DNA of 64,000 nucleotides from Pratylenchus scribneri. Taxonomy: Eukaryota > Nematoda > Chromadorea > Rhabditida > Pratylenchidae. Location of the stretch: positions 310,001-374,000 of the forward strand of contig JAQSEB010000014.1 of assembly GCA_030063045.1 (NCBI GenBank), written 5' to 3'. The position numbers were made by a program, and so were the translations under genes. Position 1 is the stretch's first letter. Each line of letters opens with the position of its first letter. Under the pieces are notes generated by a model. It saw nothing but the letters and a program-made list of their open reading frames with translations, did no database searches and was not told the DNA's origin. Below are positions 33,501-43,189 of the stretch, in pieces.

Positions 33501-36500
33501 ATTCAAAATTAAACAGACGGAATGTCCTATCAATAATAGCCTCCTTCTTTGACCCACTTGGATTATGCTCACCAATTTTCTTTGAAAGTAAACTGTATTT
33601 TCAAAAATTGTGGGGAGAAAAGAGAGGGTGGGACGATGAATTAGATGAAAGGCAGACAAAGGAATGGCGGGAATTAACCGCCCAATGGCATGAATTTGAA
33701 ATGAAAATTCCCCGTTGTACCCCTTGTGGAGGGGCAATTTCCCTCCAACTTCACGCCTTCACGGATGCTGGGCCAAAGGGCTTTTCGGCGGCAATTTATT
33801 TGCGGGCCGAGTTTTTAGCCCAAATTAATGTGAATTTAATATTCGCCAAATCCCGTCTTCGTCCTTTAAAAATGAATACTGACGACTCCCTAACAATTCC
33901 CAAACTGGAATTGTTAGGCATATTAACCGGAATCAGGGGCCTAAAATTTGTAAAAAATGCGTTAAAAAGGGAAATTAATGGTTTCCATCTGTGGTCGGAC
34001 TCGCAAATAGCCCTCTCGTGGATTAGCTCGAAGGGGCCACTTCCAATCTTTATTGGAAATAGAGTGAGGGAAATTCGAGATTTCCCCTCCATGTCTTTTC
34101 ATTATGTAAACACAAAAGAGAATCCCGCTGATTTGGGGGTCAGAGGGTGCTCCCCCAAAGAATTATCCAATTCCCGGATTTGGTGGGATGGACCCCCATG
34201 GCTTTGGGGGCCGGAAAGCGATTGGCCACAAATCTTTGGCCCATTCACAATTCCCGATGAAGAAGAAGCCAAGGTGGTAGTCGTCAATAAAATTGCTATT
34301 AAAATATTTGTTGAATTGGAGAATTTCAGCACCTGGAAAAGACTTTTAATAAATGTGAAATTTGTGTTAATATTTATCGCTAAAAGGTTATCCAAGAGCC
34401 AAAAGGCAAAAGAAAAATTTGGATGGCTCGAGGAGATGATTAATTTGGAACCTTACTCTCCGAGGGCGAATTTAATTGCACAAAATTTCATTATAAAATA
34501 TGTTCAAAATGAATTAAATTTAAAGGAAATTGATCGATATTTTGAGGATAATGATGGGTTAATTAGATTGGCAACTCGTCTTACCAACTCATCAAATCCC
34601 ATCGATTTTAAAAACCCTATAATATTACCCAGATCTAATTGGGTAACGCGACTTTTAATCCGTCAATCACACGAGAAATTGGCTCATACAGGGGTGGATG
34701 GTACTTTAGCGCATTTCCTTTCTCAATGGTGGTGCCCAAGGGCTCGCCGATTAGTGAAATCAATCATAAAGGGATGCCCTGTGTGTCTTAAAGATAAGGC
34801 GGCTTGTTTCAAGCTGCCAAATATGCCCCCGTGGCCTCACTCTCGCGTTAACCCCTCCACGCCATTTTCTTATGTGGGGTTGGATTTTTTGGGGCCAACA
34901 TTATGCAAAATTCCCCCAAACCCGGAAAACAATAAAGCGTGGATCCTATTGATTACATGCTTCGTGACACGTGCCTGTCACCTTGAGGTGACAACCAGCC
35001 TCGAGGCAACCGAATTCCTTGCGGCATTTCGCCGATTCATCGCCCGAAGAGGAACACCTCGTGAAGTGTTATCAGATAATGCCGGCCAATTTGTGCTCTC
35101 AAAAGAAATTCTGAGCAAATTCACAGACATTAAGTGGCGTATGACGCCGCCGCTAGCCCCATGGGCTGGCGGCGTCTACGAACGCTTAGTTTCGTTGGTT
35201 AAGGTCGCCTTTCGGCGATCGGTGGGGAGAAAAGTACTCCCTTTAAACCAATTGCAAACGTTGGTCGTTGAGATTGAAGCTGTGCTCAACAACCGACCTA
35301 TAACGTTTGTGAGTGACGAAATTGACGCCCCTCAAGCGTTGAGGCCTATTGATTTCTTAATACCAAAAATTCAGCCCATTTTAACCGAGCCAAAGGGGGA
35401 TGGAAATATTGATGACCCTAATTTTCGGCCTTCGTCGGCCGAAAAGCTGGTCAGTTTGTGGCAATCCACTACGCGTGTTTTAAATGATTTTTGGGAAAAA
35501 TGGTCACGGGATTATTTGCTTTTAATGCGTCAAAGGACGCAAATCCAACATAAACATCCCCGAATAATAGCCAGCGAATTCCCCCAGGTCGGTCACATTG
35601 TGATTGTTGAAATGGAAGATTTTCCGAAAAATTTATGGCCTCTAGGGAGGATTATTTCTCTGGATGCTTCTGGTAGAAGCGCAGAAATTTTGATGGGGAA
35701 TGGGCGAATATGGGGGCGCCCAATAAACAAATTAGCTCCACTCGAAGTAATGTTGGAAGAGATAAAAAATGAATCCCCGGAAGAAAGGGAAAACGAAATG
35801 CAGGAGGAGAGGGAATATGAAAGGCGGGAAAATGAAATTTTACCGCCGGCTCATCTCGCCAATTTGGAGCCTATCCCCACTCCACCTTCGATTCCCCCAA
35901 CAACCCCTGCCGAAAATGCCGATAAAAGCTATAATTTACGTCGCCGAACAAATCGGCCAAATTGGGCAGTTGTTTTTGGTGAAAATTCCACCCCAGTTAT
36001 GGAATTGAAAAACAATAGCCAATATAATAAACTGCCAAGAATATCCAAATTTACTCCATTTTTTTACATGATTTGTTTTATTTTATTTTGCGGTTGTGTT
36101 CAGGCCGCCCCCCGCATTTTAGTATGCGATGAAAAGGGAGTGTGGGTCTTTCTCAATCCACAGGCAGAGCATGCATTAATATGTTGTGAAGGGATTTGCA
36201 GCAGCAGATCCTACAAAACACCATATCTTTTGCCTCTGCCCCCCGATTTATTGGTGAGCGGATATGAATGTCACGCTTCCTATTCCCTTTCGGGAGAAAA
36301 ACTCTCATCGCAAATACAATGCGACCCGGTTTCGGGGTGTGACTTGATTAAATGTTATTTTTGCATTGAGCGGATTATGAACCCCCAGTGCACCCCTTTA
36401 TTATCAGCAACCGTTGCTGGGTTGCTTCTCGGGTTCATCATTCTTATTTTATGTTCATTTGCCGCCCTGATATATGTATTTTACATACATTGTTGGCGCC

Positions 36501-38458
36501 CTTTGTCTTGCCAGCGCCGCCTTTCAAATCTGAAAGGACGCTTTAGCCTCCCTTGGCGTCGTAGGCAAAGGACACCCATAGTCCGGTGGCGAAGGGAAAA
36601 AACAAGTGACTCTTCGCTAGGAGGCGAAGAAAGTACTGTACAAATTGCCTCCAGTTCAGGCAGAGCTGGGCCCTCTAGCTCGGGGAGAACTGGGCGAATG
36701 GGCCAACTAAGAAGAAGGGAAACGGCAAGTTTGCCTCGCAGGCAGCCAATAGAAATGGAGGATTGGGAAGAGGAAGAGGAAGATATTATCTTCCCACCTC
36801 CCTCCTCCACTTCAAATGCGCTAAGCCCACAGCGTTCTTTGACTCGTGTGGGGGCCGCCTTAGGGCTAGGCATCATTTTATTTTCTTGTATTTTTTCGGC
36901 AAATGCAAGTTTAGAAATACTGACATTAAGCGCAAAAACCGAACATTGTTCGGTCAATCAAAGCGCAACTATTTGCCATTTTAATTCGGTCACCTCCCTG
37001 AATACATTGCCAAATAGGCAACCGATAAATTTGATCTTAAAGGGACCCCATGATCTTTTTATGGGCACTTTGTCCTTTACCCTTGAGGAATTAAAATTAA
37101 GTTGCAATCAAGTAAATTTGGCCTGGCTAAGGTCAATTTCTATCGAAAATTATTCAGTTAGGCGATGCCGCCTTGCTGGTTCTTGTCGTTCAGATAAGTG
37201 CCAGGGATTATTGCCCAATCAATCAGTACCAGAATTGGAGTCGAAAGAGCACATCCCAGGCAATAATTTCTGTAGGGAAGTTGAAGGATTTTGGCCCCAA
37301 GATTGCTTCCTTTTGGCCAAGGGGTGTCTCTTTTATCGGCTTTTTGCTACCCCAGTCTCGCCGCATGTTTACCAACTTATTGAGTGCCCCACCTGGCACC
37401 TCAAAATGAAAATGTCTTTTTCATTACAACATGCTAACGAGGCCCCCATAATCGAAAAGTTGGAGTTAATACCAGGCATTACGCAACACTGGAGAGAGGC
37501 AAATTTAACCATATTGGCCTCCCCATTAGGCTTGTCCCCAATGCCGATATTGGGAAGAAAATTTTTGACAAATGCAACGCATGCCGCCTTGGCCTCTGCC
37601 CTTGTCCCCCCATTAAATTGCGCCGATGAGCGGGCCGCCAGTTCCTTTAAGTGCTCCTTGGAGCTGGAGGCTTGCAAAAGTTGCGTCAATTACCCTCGAG
37701 CGGGGATTGTTAAGTGTCAATGCGAAAATTATGAGCTGGAAGGTTATTTTAAGAATGACCAGGCGACCCTGCCATTGAATATTGGTCAGGCGCGTCTATA
37801 CCAAAAAAGGGGAAAAATATTTGCTACCATTCCGTATACCCCAATCAATGTGGTAATTGAAATGGATAAAACTAGATTGGTGGCTGAGCAAATTCGCTCA
37901 AATTGCAAAGTTGAGGTTGAAAAATTAGTTGGCTGCTATAATTGCCTCACTGGGGGTAGAGTATTCCACTCGTGTTCTTCCTCTTTCGGTAATGTTGCCG
38001 CCAGCATTTCATGTGAAGATGGGACGAATTGGGTAACAAATTGCAGCCAGGAGGGAAATAAATCATCCGTCGTTTTGACTTGGGATGAGCCCACAGTTCA
38101 AACCACATGCATAGTAGACTGTGGTGGAGAAAAAACCCACTTTGGATTGAACGGTACTTTATTTTTCCTAAGCCGAAATCCCAAAAATTTTCCCTCGATC
38201 AAACAAGAGGAAGGAAGTGTTCCCGACGATTTGGAAATTAAACTTCCTCATTTATCATTTTTATTCTGGCAAGCACTTGGCACTATTCCACAAATGTGCC
38301 TGGCGTTTTTAGCTGGGGCTGGGCTGCTGGCTGGGGCTTATTTAGTCGCCAAAATTATCCCTTTTTGTTGTGGAGGACCAGCAACAGCAGCCACAGCCAA
38401 TGCAATGGGACAAGCCCTTCATCCAGGATTAAGGGGAAGAGCACATTATACGATGTGA
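30539..38458 (+). CDS. gag-pol-env-like polyprotein of element 1
   Basis: A single uninterrupted ORF of 2639 residues. Order: DUF1759-like gag around residues 130-260 (LPIFDGQ...WPAFW); three zinc knuckles at about 347-412 (CSLCKEDGHKANAC, CLKCAREGHLFREC, CWECGGNHHHMLC); aspartic protease with FFDCGS near 510; Pao-type reverse transcriptase with YVDN near 907; A17/RNase H region near 1070-1160; integrase with HHCC finger (about 1378-1420) and D, DN and E positions near 1447, 1513 and 1543. From about 1840 on it is envelope-like: several hydrophobic segments, many cysteines and N-glycosylation sites, and a membrane anchor near 2586-2613, resembling the phlebovirus-G2-like env of nematode BEL elements. 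No frameshift separates the parts, so env would need proteolysis, splicing or internal initiation. Confidence 0.93.
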   Translation: MSLVIRNQLEATLKRLLTATAAANNLSSTESPTLADLGTSGEKLARGISAAQGFLDQWTRVMANSSGDDRKEEEKIFSEFQVNGNPPALILDEASEAQLQVDIKIDKMRAVVKEHTPPPVKDFAPNVRLPTLDLPIFDGQESNWPAFWAAFQSAIHENESLTGAQKFTYLMGRLKGSAKGLIEGYAVTETNYNSVIKLLLERFGDDERRSAQLQSELIHLPRPSHSPHSLRVFYDNIERICRQLEGMGVDINESPFLTIAIKEKLPHEAKAQLYDKEMGSGKKWTPKEWRQAFGRFVQLKEAIGPSSEPTQPKSNPNTVPRGPLRASEPIRRAFPIVDEEKKVKWADCSLCKEDGHKANACPKYNTIELRKQRLLDQKRCLKCAREGHLFRECTSKNGCWECGGNHHHMLCPKPKIKNGPFTGSNNVPLGQNFKRNRSRQNQNLENSSNITASVNSASPEFTVEQKEMVFSAVPDARVSANDRPTAFLMIAELFIFNHRDPSSPIKKPVFFDCGSQPSFITAELAALIRPQRVGKESMSIGGFMGQERQQTVRFFSPRYSVLLKRQDGGWEPITLNQTPRIIPPVEYIVESPLLAQKTGMNICWAEPQILLGLRDFWKFIISKKEISPGFFEIKTAFGSVFGGELNMRAIEQPIISCPVRTESLNEAVSNLWNLETIGIKEAELANDNVAIDAFNDSIELKDGRYYVSWPWRPGHPPLPDNFSIAFSRLSSLANRLKNDAFLRNSYQEIMDEQLKRGIIEPSERAENGDHFIPHHPVVNSKKVRIVYDASAHLKGCPSLNDCLLTGPNLVPELAAILIRFRAAPVAVLGDVEKAFLMVGLKEGDRNVTKFLWLKNPALPPTLNNLQIFRFKRIAFGIASSPFILASTLQHHLRNEGSPVAEKMAKNFYVDNLLLDCASTEEARKMIKEAKEIITRAGMKLREFVSSHPDALKGLPQDELLPGDEPKLLGMNWRTKADQFIFYLPKGDNSKLNRRNVLSIIASFFDPLGLCSPIFFESKLYFQKLWGEKRGWDDELDERQTKEWRELTAQWHEFEMKIPRCTPCGGAISLQLHAFTDAGPKGFSAAIYLRAEFLAQINVNLIFAKSRLRPLKMNTDDSLTIPKLELLGILTGIRGLKFVKNALKREINGFHLWSDSQIALSWISSKGPLPIFIGNRVREIRDFPSMSFHYVNTKENPADLGVRGCSPKELSNSRIWWDGPPWLWGPESDWPQIFGPFTIPDEEEAKVVVVNKIAIKIFVELENFSTWKRLLINVKFVLIFIAKRLSKSQKAKEKFGWLEEMINLEPYSPRANLIAQNFIIKYVQNELNLKEIDRYFEDNDGLIRLATRLTNSSNPIDFKNPIILPRSNWVTRLLIRQSHEKLAHTGVDGTLAHFLSQWWCPRARRLVKSIIKGCPVCLKDKAACFKLPNMPPWPHSRVNPSTPFSYVGLDFLGPTLCKIPPNPENNKAWILLITCFVTRACHLEVTTSLEATEFLAAFRRFIARRGTPREVLSDNAGQFVLSKEILSKFTDIKWRMTPPLAPWAGGVYERLVSLVKVAFRRSVGRKVLPLNQLQTLVVEIEAVLNNRPITFVSDEIDAPQALRPIDFLIPKIQPILTEPKGDGNIDDPNFRPSSAEKLVSLWQSTTRVLNDFWEKWSRDYLLLMRQRTQIQHKHPRIIASEFPQVGHIVIVEMEDFPKNLWPLGRIISLDASGRSAEILMGNGRIWGRPINKLAPLEVMLEEIKNESPEERENEMQEEREYERRENEILPPAHLANLEPIPTPPSIPPTTPAENADKSYNLRRRTNRPNWAVVFGENSTPVMELKNNSQYNKLPRISKFTPFFYMICFILFCGCVQAAPRILVCDEKGVWVFLNPQAEHALICCEGICSSRSYKTPYLLPLPPDLLVSGYECHASYSLSGEKLSSQIQCDPVSGCDLIKCYFCIERIMNPQCTPLLSATVAGLLLGFIILILCSFAALIYVFYIHCWRPLSCQRRLSNLKGRFSLPWRRRQRTPIVRWRREKTSDSSLGGEESTVQIASSSGRAGPSSSGRTGRMGQLRRRETASLPRRQPIEMEDWEEEEEDIIFPPPSSTSNALSPQRSLTRVGAALGLGIILFSCIFSANASLEILTLSAKTEHCSVNQSATICHFNSVTSLNTLPNRQPINLILKGPHDLFMGTLSFTLEELKLSCNQVNLAWLRSISIENYSVRRCRLAGSCRSDKCQGLLPNQSVPELESKEHIPGNNFCREVEGFWPQDCFLLAKGCLFYRLFATPVSPHVYQLIECPTWHLKMKMSFSLQHANEAPIIEKLELIPGITQHWREANLTILASPLGLSPMPILGRKFLTNATHAALASALVPPLNCADERAASSFKCSLELEACKSCVNYPRAGIVKCQCENYELEGYFKNDQATLPLNIGQARLYQKRGKIFATIPYTPINVVIEMDKTRLVAEQIRSNCKVEVEKLVGCYNCLTGGRVFHSCSSSFGNVAASISCEDGTNWVTNCSQEGNKSSVVLTWDEPTVQTTCIVDCGGEKTHFGLNGTLFFLSRNPKNFPSIKQEEGSVPDDLEIKLPHLSFLFWQALGTIPQMCLAFLAGAGLLAGAYLVAKIIPFCCGGPATAATANAMGQALHPGLRGRAHYTM

Positions 38459-38877
38459 ACGAAGATGTCCCCATTTTGTTTATGTACATAACACTTTATA
38501 TTTATTTTGGTTTATTTTCATTTGTAAATTTTCTTTGGATTATTCTTGAGGACACTTTCTTATACATTTGAGGGCATTTCCCTTTTACTTTCAAATATTT
38601 GTTTGGATTTCTGGCGATTTTTATGCCTTAAGTATAATCCGCACATTTGGGCGTCCCAAAATCGTCGAATCCGCCCTTATTTTGGGCGGTCTATGAGGCT
38701 ATAAAATTGCAGTGGTGTGTCCTCATTTTCATCATTTTTTGCCCCTCAACTGCTTCGTTTTCATCAGTTTTTGAACCACTTTATTGCCAATTTACCCTAT
38801 TTTCATTAATTTCCCCTCTTTATCTTTGAAAATCCTTTTGCTTAAATTTTGAATTTGTTGTCAAATTTGCTTCCGAC
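38459..38877 (+). other. spacer between polyprotein and accessory ORF
   Basis: About 420 bases, less AT-rich than the host. No promoter-like motif identified. Confidence 0.4.
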
Positions 38878-39333
38878 ATGGACCACAATCAACAAATGGC
38901 TCACCAACAACAGCAATTTTATGCGGCGAACCAAGGAGGCCAACAACAATATCAACAGCCTCCTCAATTCTGGGTTCCTCCTCCGCCTCCACCGGCTGTC
39001 GCCCCCCAACCAATTGTCCAGCAACAGGTTGCCCCGGTCCAGCGTTATCCTGCTCAGGGCCGTCCACTTTTCGATTTCCAATTACGTAATGACGTCCGGG
39101 AAATCCGGGACGTGCTTCGTGAGCTGATGTTGGTACTACGACGAAATGGTCTGTCAGGGGGTAATAATGCTTCTCGTCGTCGTTTCTCCCCCAAACAGAA
39201 AAATGGCGGACGTCCGAATAAGAAGAGTGGCGGCGGAAATGATCGAAAGGACGATGATAGCGGCGGGAAAGGCAATGGGCCTTCCGGTGGTGATGGAACG
39301 GCTGGTGGTTGCTCTGGAGCTGTGGCGGTGTGA
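38878..39333 (+). CDS. accessory ORF of element 1, Q/P-rich and basic
   Basis: 151 residues in its own ORF after env and before the 3' LTR. N-terminus is rich in Gln and Pro (QPPQFWVPPPPPPAVAPQP). A short helix with coiled-coil character follows (DVREIRDVLRELMLVLRR), then a basic Ser/Gly-rich tail (RRRFSPKQKNGGRPNKKSGG). This composition suggests an RNA-binding or assembly-associated protein. I recognise no family. Overlapping ORFs in other frames are shadows of its GC-rich sequence. A subgenomic or spliced mRNA would be needed for expression. Confidence 0.6.
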   Translation: MDHNQQMAHQQQQFYAANQGGQQQYQQPPQFWVPPPPPPAVAPQPIVQQQVAPVQRYPAQGRPLFDFQLRNDVREIRDVLRELMLVLRRNGLSGGNNASRRRFSPKQKNGGRPNKKSGGGNDRKDDDSGGKGNGPSGGDGTAGGCSGAVAV

Positions 39334-39345
39334 AAATCCGTTTAG

Positions 39346-39371
39346 TGAGGAGGCGGCCGTGGTGGGCAGGC
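39346..39371 (+). promoter_or_regulatory. purine-rich tract before 3' LTR
   Basis: GTGAGGAGGCGGCCGTGGTG plus GGCAGG ends just before the LTR start; candidate plus-strand primer site, interrupted by pyrimidines. Confidence 0.4.
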
Positions 39372-40022
39372 TGTCTCCGACAGAATGAGTTTTCCTTTTA
39401 ATATTAAAATTCCCTTCAATTTTTGAATAATAAAATTCTTATTAAGTAATTTGACACCAATTCCCTTTATCAAGCCTAAGGGCAAAAATCATCTTAGTTT
39501 ATTAGTGGGGAATTTTAGGCAAAACATTTTAATCCGGGCTGGGCTTTTTCTGTTTTTAGTATACGCCAATAGCCCGTTTTGCTCTCCATTCTGCCAAGGG
39601 GGAAAATGATCGCAATCTTGTCTGCTCATCTTAAAATTCGAATGGGCTTGGCATTGTCCGTCATTTTGTTCTGCCCAATCAGGCCAGAAAATCTTGGGTT
39701 TTTCCCTCTCCTTTCCCCTTTTTTGCAGAATTGGCTTGCCCTCGTTTTTGCCCCTCTTTGCTTGTTTATTTTGGCCGAGAATCCCGAGGAACGCCCAATT
39801 TCGGATGGATATAAAAGCGATTCTCCCTTCCCCTTTTTTATGTCACTTTTTTAACCCTCTCCCCATCAGTACGTTTCAACTCAATTTTCCCCAATAAAAT
39901 CTTTTAATTCGAATTCGTCAAATTTGTGTCTTCGGGGTATTTTCATCAAATTTTGGGTAGTCTTCTTTCCTTGGTTGAGTCTGCCGTCGTTGTTGCATTG
40001 TGCGCCTCGACTGTTGTGGACA
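39372..40022 (+). repeat. 3' LTR of element 1
   Basis: 651 bp; no difference from the 5' LTR was seen by eye, which indicates very recent insertion. Confidence 0.95.
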
Positions 40023-40906
40023 GACGGTCAATATAGCGGTAAAAAACGATATCCATGTCATAATCAAAAGAGGAATTAGCGACCAATCTTTGGGTATATT
40101 ATTAGCTATTGGTTCATAGATGAGATAGCGTATTGACGACATAAACAGGCAAGAAAAGCAGACGATCAAAATTCGGAATTGATCCTTTTCGCTAGAAGCA
40201 TTTGACATTGTTGGATTTTTCTTATCTAATTTAAAAAAATGAATATTTTTTGTTATTTTCGGAGGATGATTTACATTTTAGCCAGATCAATTGGCAAGTG
40301 AGTGCCGCATAGCAAATTGCTCCAGTGCCAATGCAAATTCGGAGAATTAATATGAATGGCCCCATAGTTTTTATTATCCCTAATCTGACCATTTGATCCA
40401 TTGAGGCTGCAATCAATGAAAAGAGCCAAAGAAAAGCACAAATTATGTAAAAATTCCTTTAATTGATCAAATTTATAATTTTATTAATGAAATAATTATA
40501 TTCTATTTCTATTTACTTTTTCTTTGTAGAAAACCAATTATAATGGAATGGGAAAATAATTGAATGCGCTCGATTCACTGCCAATGCCAAAATATGCGTT
40601 GCCAAAACAATATTAGCAAACATTATACTCCCATTGCTCAAATAGACAACAATCGGTGGATATGCATTAAAAATGGCCATAAGGTAGGTTGGCATTTGTG
40701 AAAGCAGATAAAGCAGGCTTCCAATTGCCTAAAATTTTTATTATTTATATAGATTTAATTTTAAATACCCTGCTGAAGACGATGATCATTGCCAGTCTCG
40801 ATTTGGCTAATTTCCAAAGCGGATGTAAGAAAAAGAACAAAAAGGTGAAGATTAATAAAAGGTGGAAAAATAATCGAATGAGCCAATCATATTTTAGTTC
40901 TACCAT
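40023..40906 (-). pseudogene. 5' part of Srv/Srg-like chemoreceptor split by LTR element
   Basis: Exons 1-3 (40906-40769, 40728-40517, 40456-40275) and the start of exon 4 (40225 to 40023) on the minus strand. Splice sites and frame are intact and equal to the intact copy at 60806-61877, with one codon deleted in exon 2. The frame runs SNASSEKDQFRILIV and on into the LTR of element 1 and is then lost; the rest of the exon is 10.6 kb away at 29233-29423. Without the insertion the gene would encode a protein of about 306 residues, so the element is the only visible lesion. Confidence 0.9.
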
Positions 40907-41336
40907 TTCTTTAGTGAAAATTTTTAGTTGTTAAAACATGATCTTTTCTTATAATTAGTGTATTTGTAAAATTGTTGATCTGCAATCAATTATTAATGTT
41001 TTAGTTTAGTTGTGCTAATGAGCGAATAATAAAAATTAAAAAAATATATAATTTAAGCTTCTTTAACACTTTTGGTAATGCGGCAAATGATTGTTAATGG
41101 GGAAATGAATTTCTTTATAAACCAATTTAAATTTTAATGTGAGGCCTTAAGAAGGAAATTAAAACAAGTAAATTAACAAAATTAAAACACGCAAATTTTA
41201 TGGGTGGTCTTCCCATCAAAATTCTTACATTTGTAAATTTGAACAATTCTAAAAATTCCTTTTTAAATTTTATGATTTTTTGTCAACTTTTTTGCGTGCT
41301 AATTCTCATTAAAAATTTTCCGGAATTTCATCATAT
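40907..41336. other. receptor upstream region up to element 2
   Basis: AT-rich promoter side of the broken receptor, matching 61878-62310 of the second copy. Element 2 begins at 41337. Confidence 0.6.
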
Positions 41337-42865
41337 TGTCGCAAATTGAATTGCGATTTTTATTCCTAATTTTAATTGGCCCATTTATTCTTCCCATCGA
41401 TTGGCAATTCTTTGCCCATTCAATTTCCATTTTCATTTTTGTTATTGCTGGTGGAATCTTCCACCTTTAATCCATCCATTCCCTTCCCATATTAAAGCGG
41501 TCTTTTCCCAACATTAGCCTCTTCGCATATGCCCCAACGCGCCCCGACCAACAAAACATCTTCCCAGCATCGGCCGACCCTTTCACCACCTTGCCCCCCA
41601 AACCAATGCTCTTCCATTCAAATACCTTTTTGCCCTCATCCGCCCCAACCATTTGCCCCTTCAATGTGGATGTGCCCGACGGCGGCTTGGCTCAATGTTA
41701 CAGCAAAGAAGAAGGATGAGAAGATGGAAGAGCAAAGTAACGCCCACATCCACAATAAACGATTCCCATCCAATTCCATTATTCATTCCAATTTCAATCA
41801 ACAATATTCGCTTCAGCGTTTTGGAAAATAAATTGTTAATTTATTTCCTACCCCTTTAGCAAAGACTCAGCTCTACTAATAGGGACCCTATAGCTCAATG
41901 ACTCAGCTCTAAGCTTTAGGACATTCTTTAGCCAAACGACTCAGCTCTAGGCTTTAGAATAAGGATTTAAGCCTATAGAATTAGCCTCAATTAGTTACGA
42001 ACTACTCTGACTTTTTGGGTTAAGGAAATAGAATTATATCCTAGCAATTTAACATCAAATTGCGCGGTTAAGAAGATTATCTAATCTTCGCGGGACAATT
42101 CACGAACTACTCTGAATTGTTTAATTAAGTCAACAACAGCAAATTACCATCAAATTTGCGCGGATTTCCCAAATTCATTCACAGCAAATTTAACACCAAA
42201 TTTGCGCAGTCTCAATTGCAAATTACCATTTAATTTGCTCGGTTTTAATAGCAAATTTCCATCGAATTTGCGCGGTCACAACAAATATCTTTTCCTCCAA
42301 ATTAACATTCAATTTCATAACTAAGATCGCGTAAAGGCGAATCTTCGCCTGCATATTCTGCCATTGTTTATATCGACGTTCATATCCTTATTCCCCAATC
42401 AATCCTTAAAGCGAATCTTCGCTTTTCCATTTCCCATTTATATTTCATTTACCAATTTGTCGGATTATCAAATCCGTTCCCCTGAATATTCGATAATTCC
42501 CCAGCCTTGATATCAATTCCCTATAAACAATTATTAGCGAATCATCGCCAAATAATTTGTTTAATTGTTGACCTTCCATCCTAAATCTTTCAACCCATGC
42601 CCCAAGCAATTAATAGGCGAATCATCGCCCACAGTAATATCCAATCAACCCTTTTATCCCCATCCATTATTGCTATATTCATTTGAATAATTGGGCCATT
42701 GCAACCGAAAAAGAACCTACGGGATCGGGGATTGCCTATTATTGAGTAAACCAAATAGCGAATCAATTCGCATATTTAAATTTGCCTTAGGCAAATTTAA
42801 CTTGAATTAATTTGGGCAAATAAAAGTCTAGGATAACACAACTTCCCAATCTCCCGTTTTCGATA
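41337..42865 (+). repeat. 5' LTR of element 2
   Basis: 1529 bp. Differs from the 3' LTR only at 41899 (T versus C at 49525) and 42599 (G versus T at 50225) by eye. Carries CATATTAAAG near 41490 as a possible promoter motif, AATAAA near 41828, repeats of ACTCAGCTCTA at 41865-41950 and a hairpin array at 42040-42800. The small ORFs at 41529-41859 occur in both LTRs and have no recognised domain. Confidence 0.95.
42040..42800 (+). repeat. array of short hairpins in the LTR of element 2
   Basis: At least a dozen perfect short inverted repeats in a row. Examples: GCAATTT/AAATTGC (42044-42063), GAAGATT/AATCTTC (42072-42089), GCAAATT/AATTTGC four times between 42139 and 42272, GGCGAATCTTCGCC (about 42337), AAGCGAATCTTCGCTT (about 42409), CGGATT/AATCCG (about 42461), GCGAATCATCGC twice (about 42537 and 42618), GCGAATCAATTCGC (about 42758) and AAATTTGCC/GGCAAATTT (about 42778). 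Several are followed by GCGCGG or a close variant. The 3' LTR has the same array. Confidence 0.85.
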
Positions 42866-42885
42866 GTGGCGACCCTTGGATAGGT
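42866..42885 (+). promoter_or_regulatory. primer-binding site of element 2
   Basis: GTGGCGACCCTTGGATAGG follows the LTR; from TGG on it is complementary to a tRNA 3' end of the form CCAAGGGTCG-CCA. The exact tRNA was not identified. Confidence 0.55.
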
Positions 42886-43189
42886 TGCTAACCCTGAATT
42901 TTTTTTTCAAGTGGGGAGGGTTGATTGTTCAAAACAATCAAATATATTGTTAAAGAATTTTTAAATCTATAGAAATTCTTTATCCCAAATTTGGTAAAAT
43001 CTAATTAAGTTTCTAATCCAAAGTAGTAAATTACAAATAAAATTTGACAATTTAAAATTTCAAATTGAGAATCTTCTCAAGAATTTGAATAAAAATTTCA
43101 ATCTGATATTAAATTTGGAAAAATCATTTTCCAAAAGAAATTCCTGAGAAATCTTTTTCAATTTAAAAATTTTTGAATAAGCTTGAAAA

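Larger units (their letters stand above)
29424..40022 (+). mobile_element. BEL/Pao retrotransposon with env-like region (element 1)
   Basis: 10.6 kb, two 651-bp LTRs that match by eye, TG at the start and CA at the end. GACGG is duplicated on both sides (29419-29423 and 40023-40027), the 5-bp duplication usual for BEL/Pao. The second copy of the region (near 60996) has the unoccupied site. It has one gag-pol-env ORF and a second small ORF. Insertion is in the last coding exon of a receptor gene. Confidence 0.95.

Noticed and set aside
41529..41859. ORFs in the LTR of element 2 (100 and 68 codons)
   Set aside because: Present in both LTRs by duplication; no domain, and they overlap each other in different frames. 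Coding cannot be excluded.
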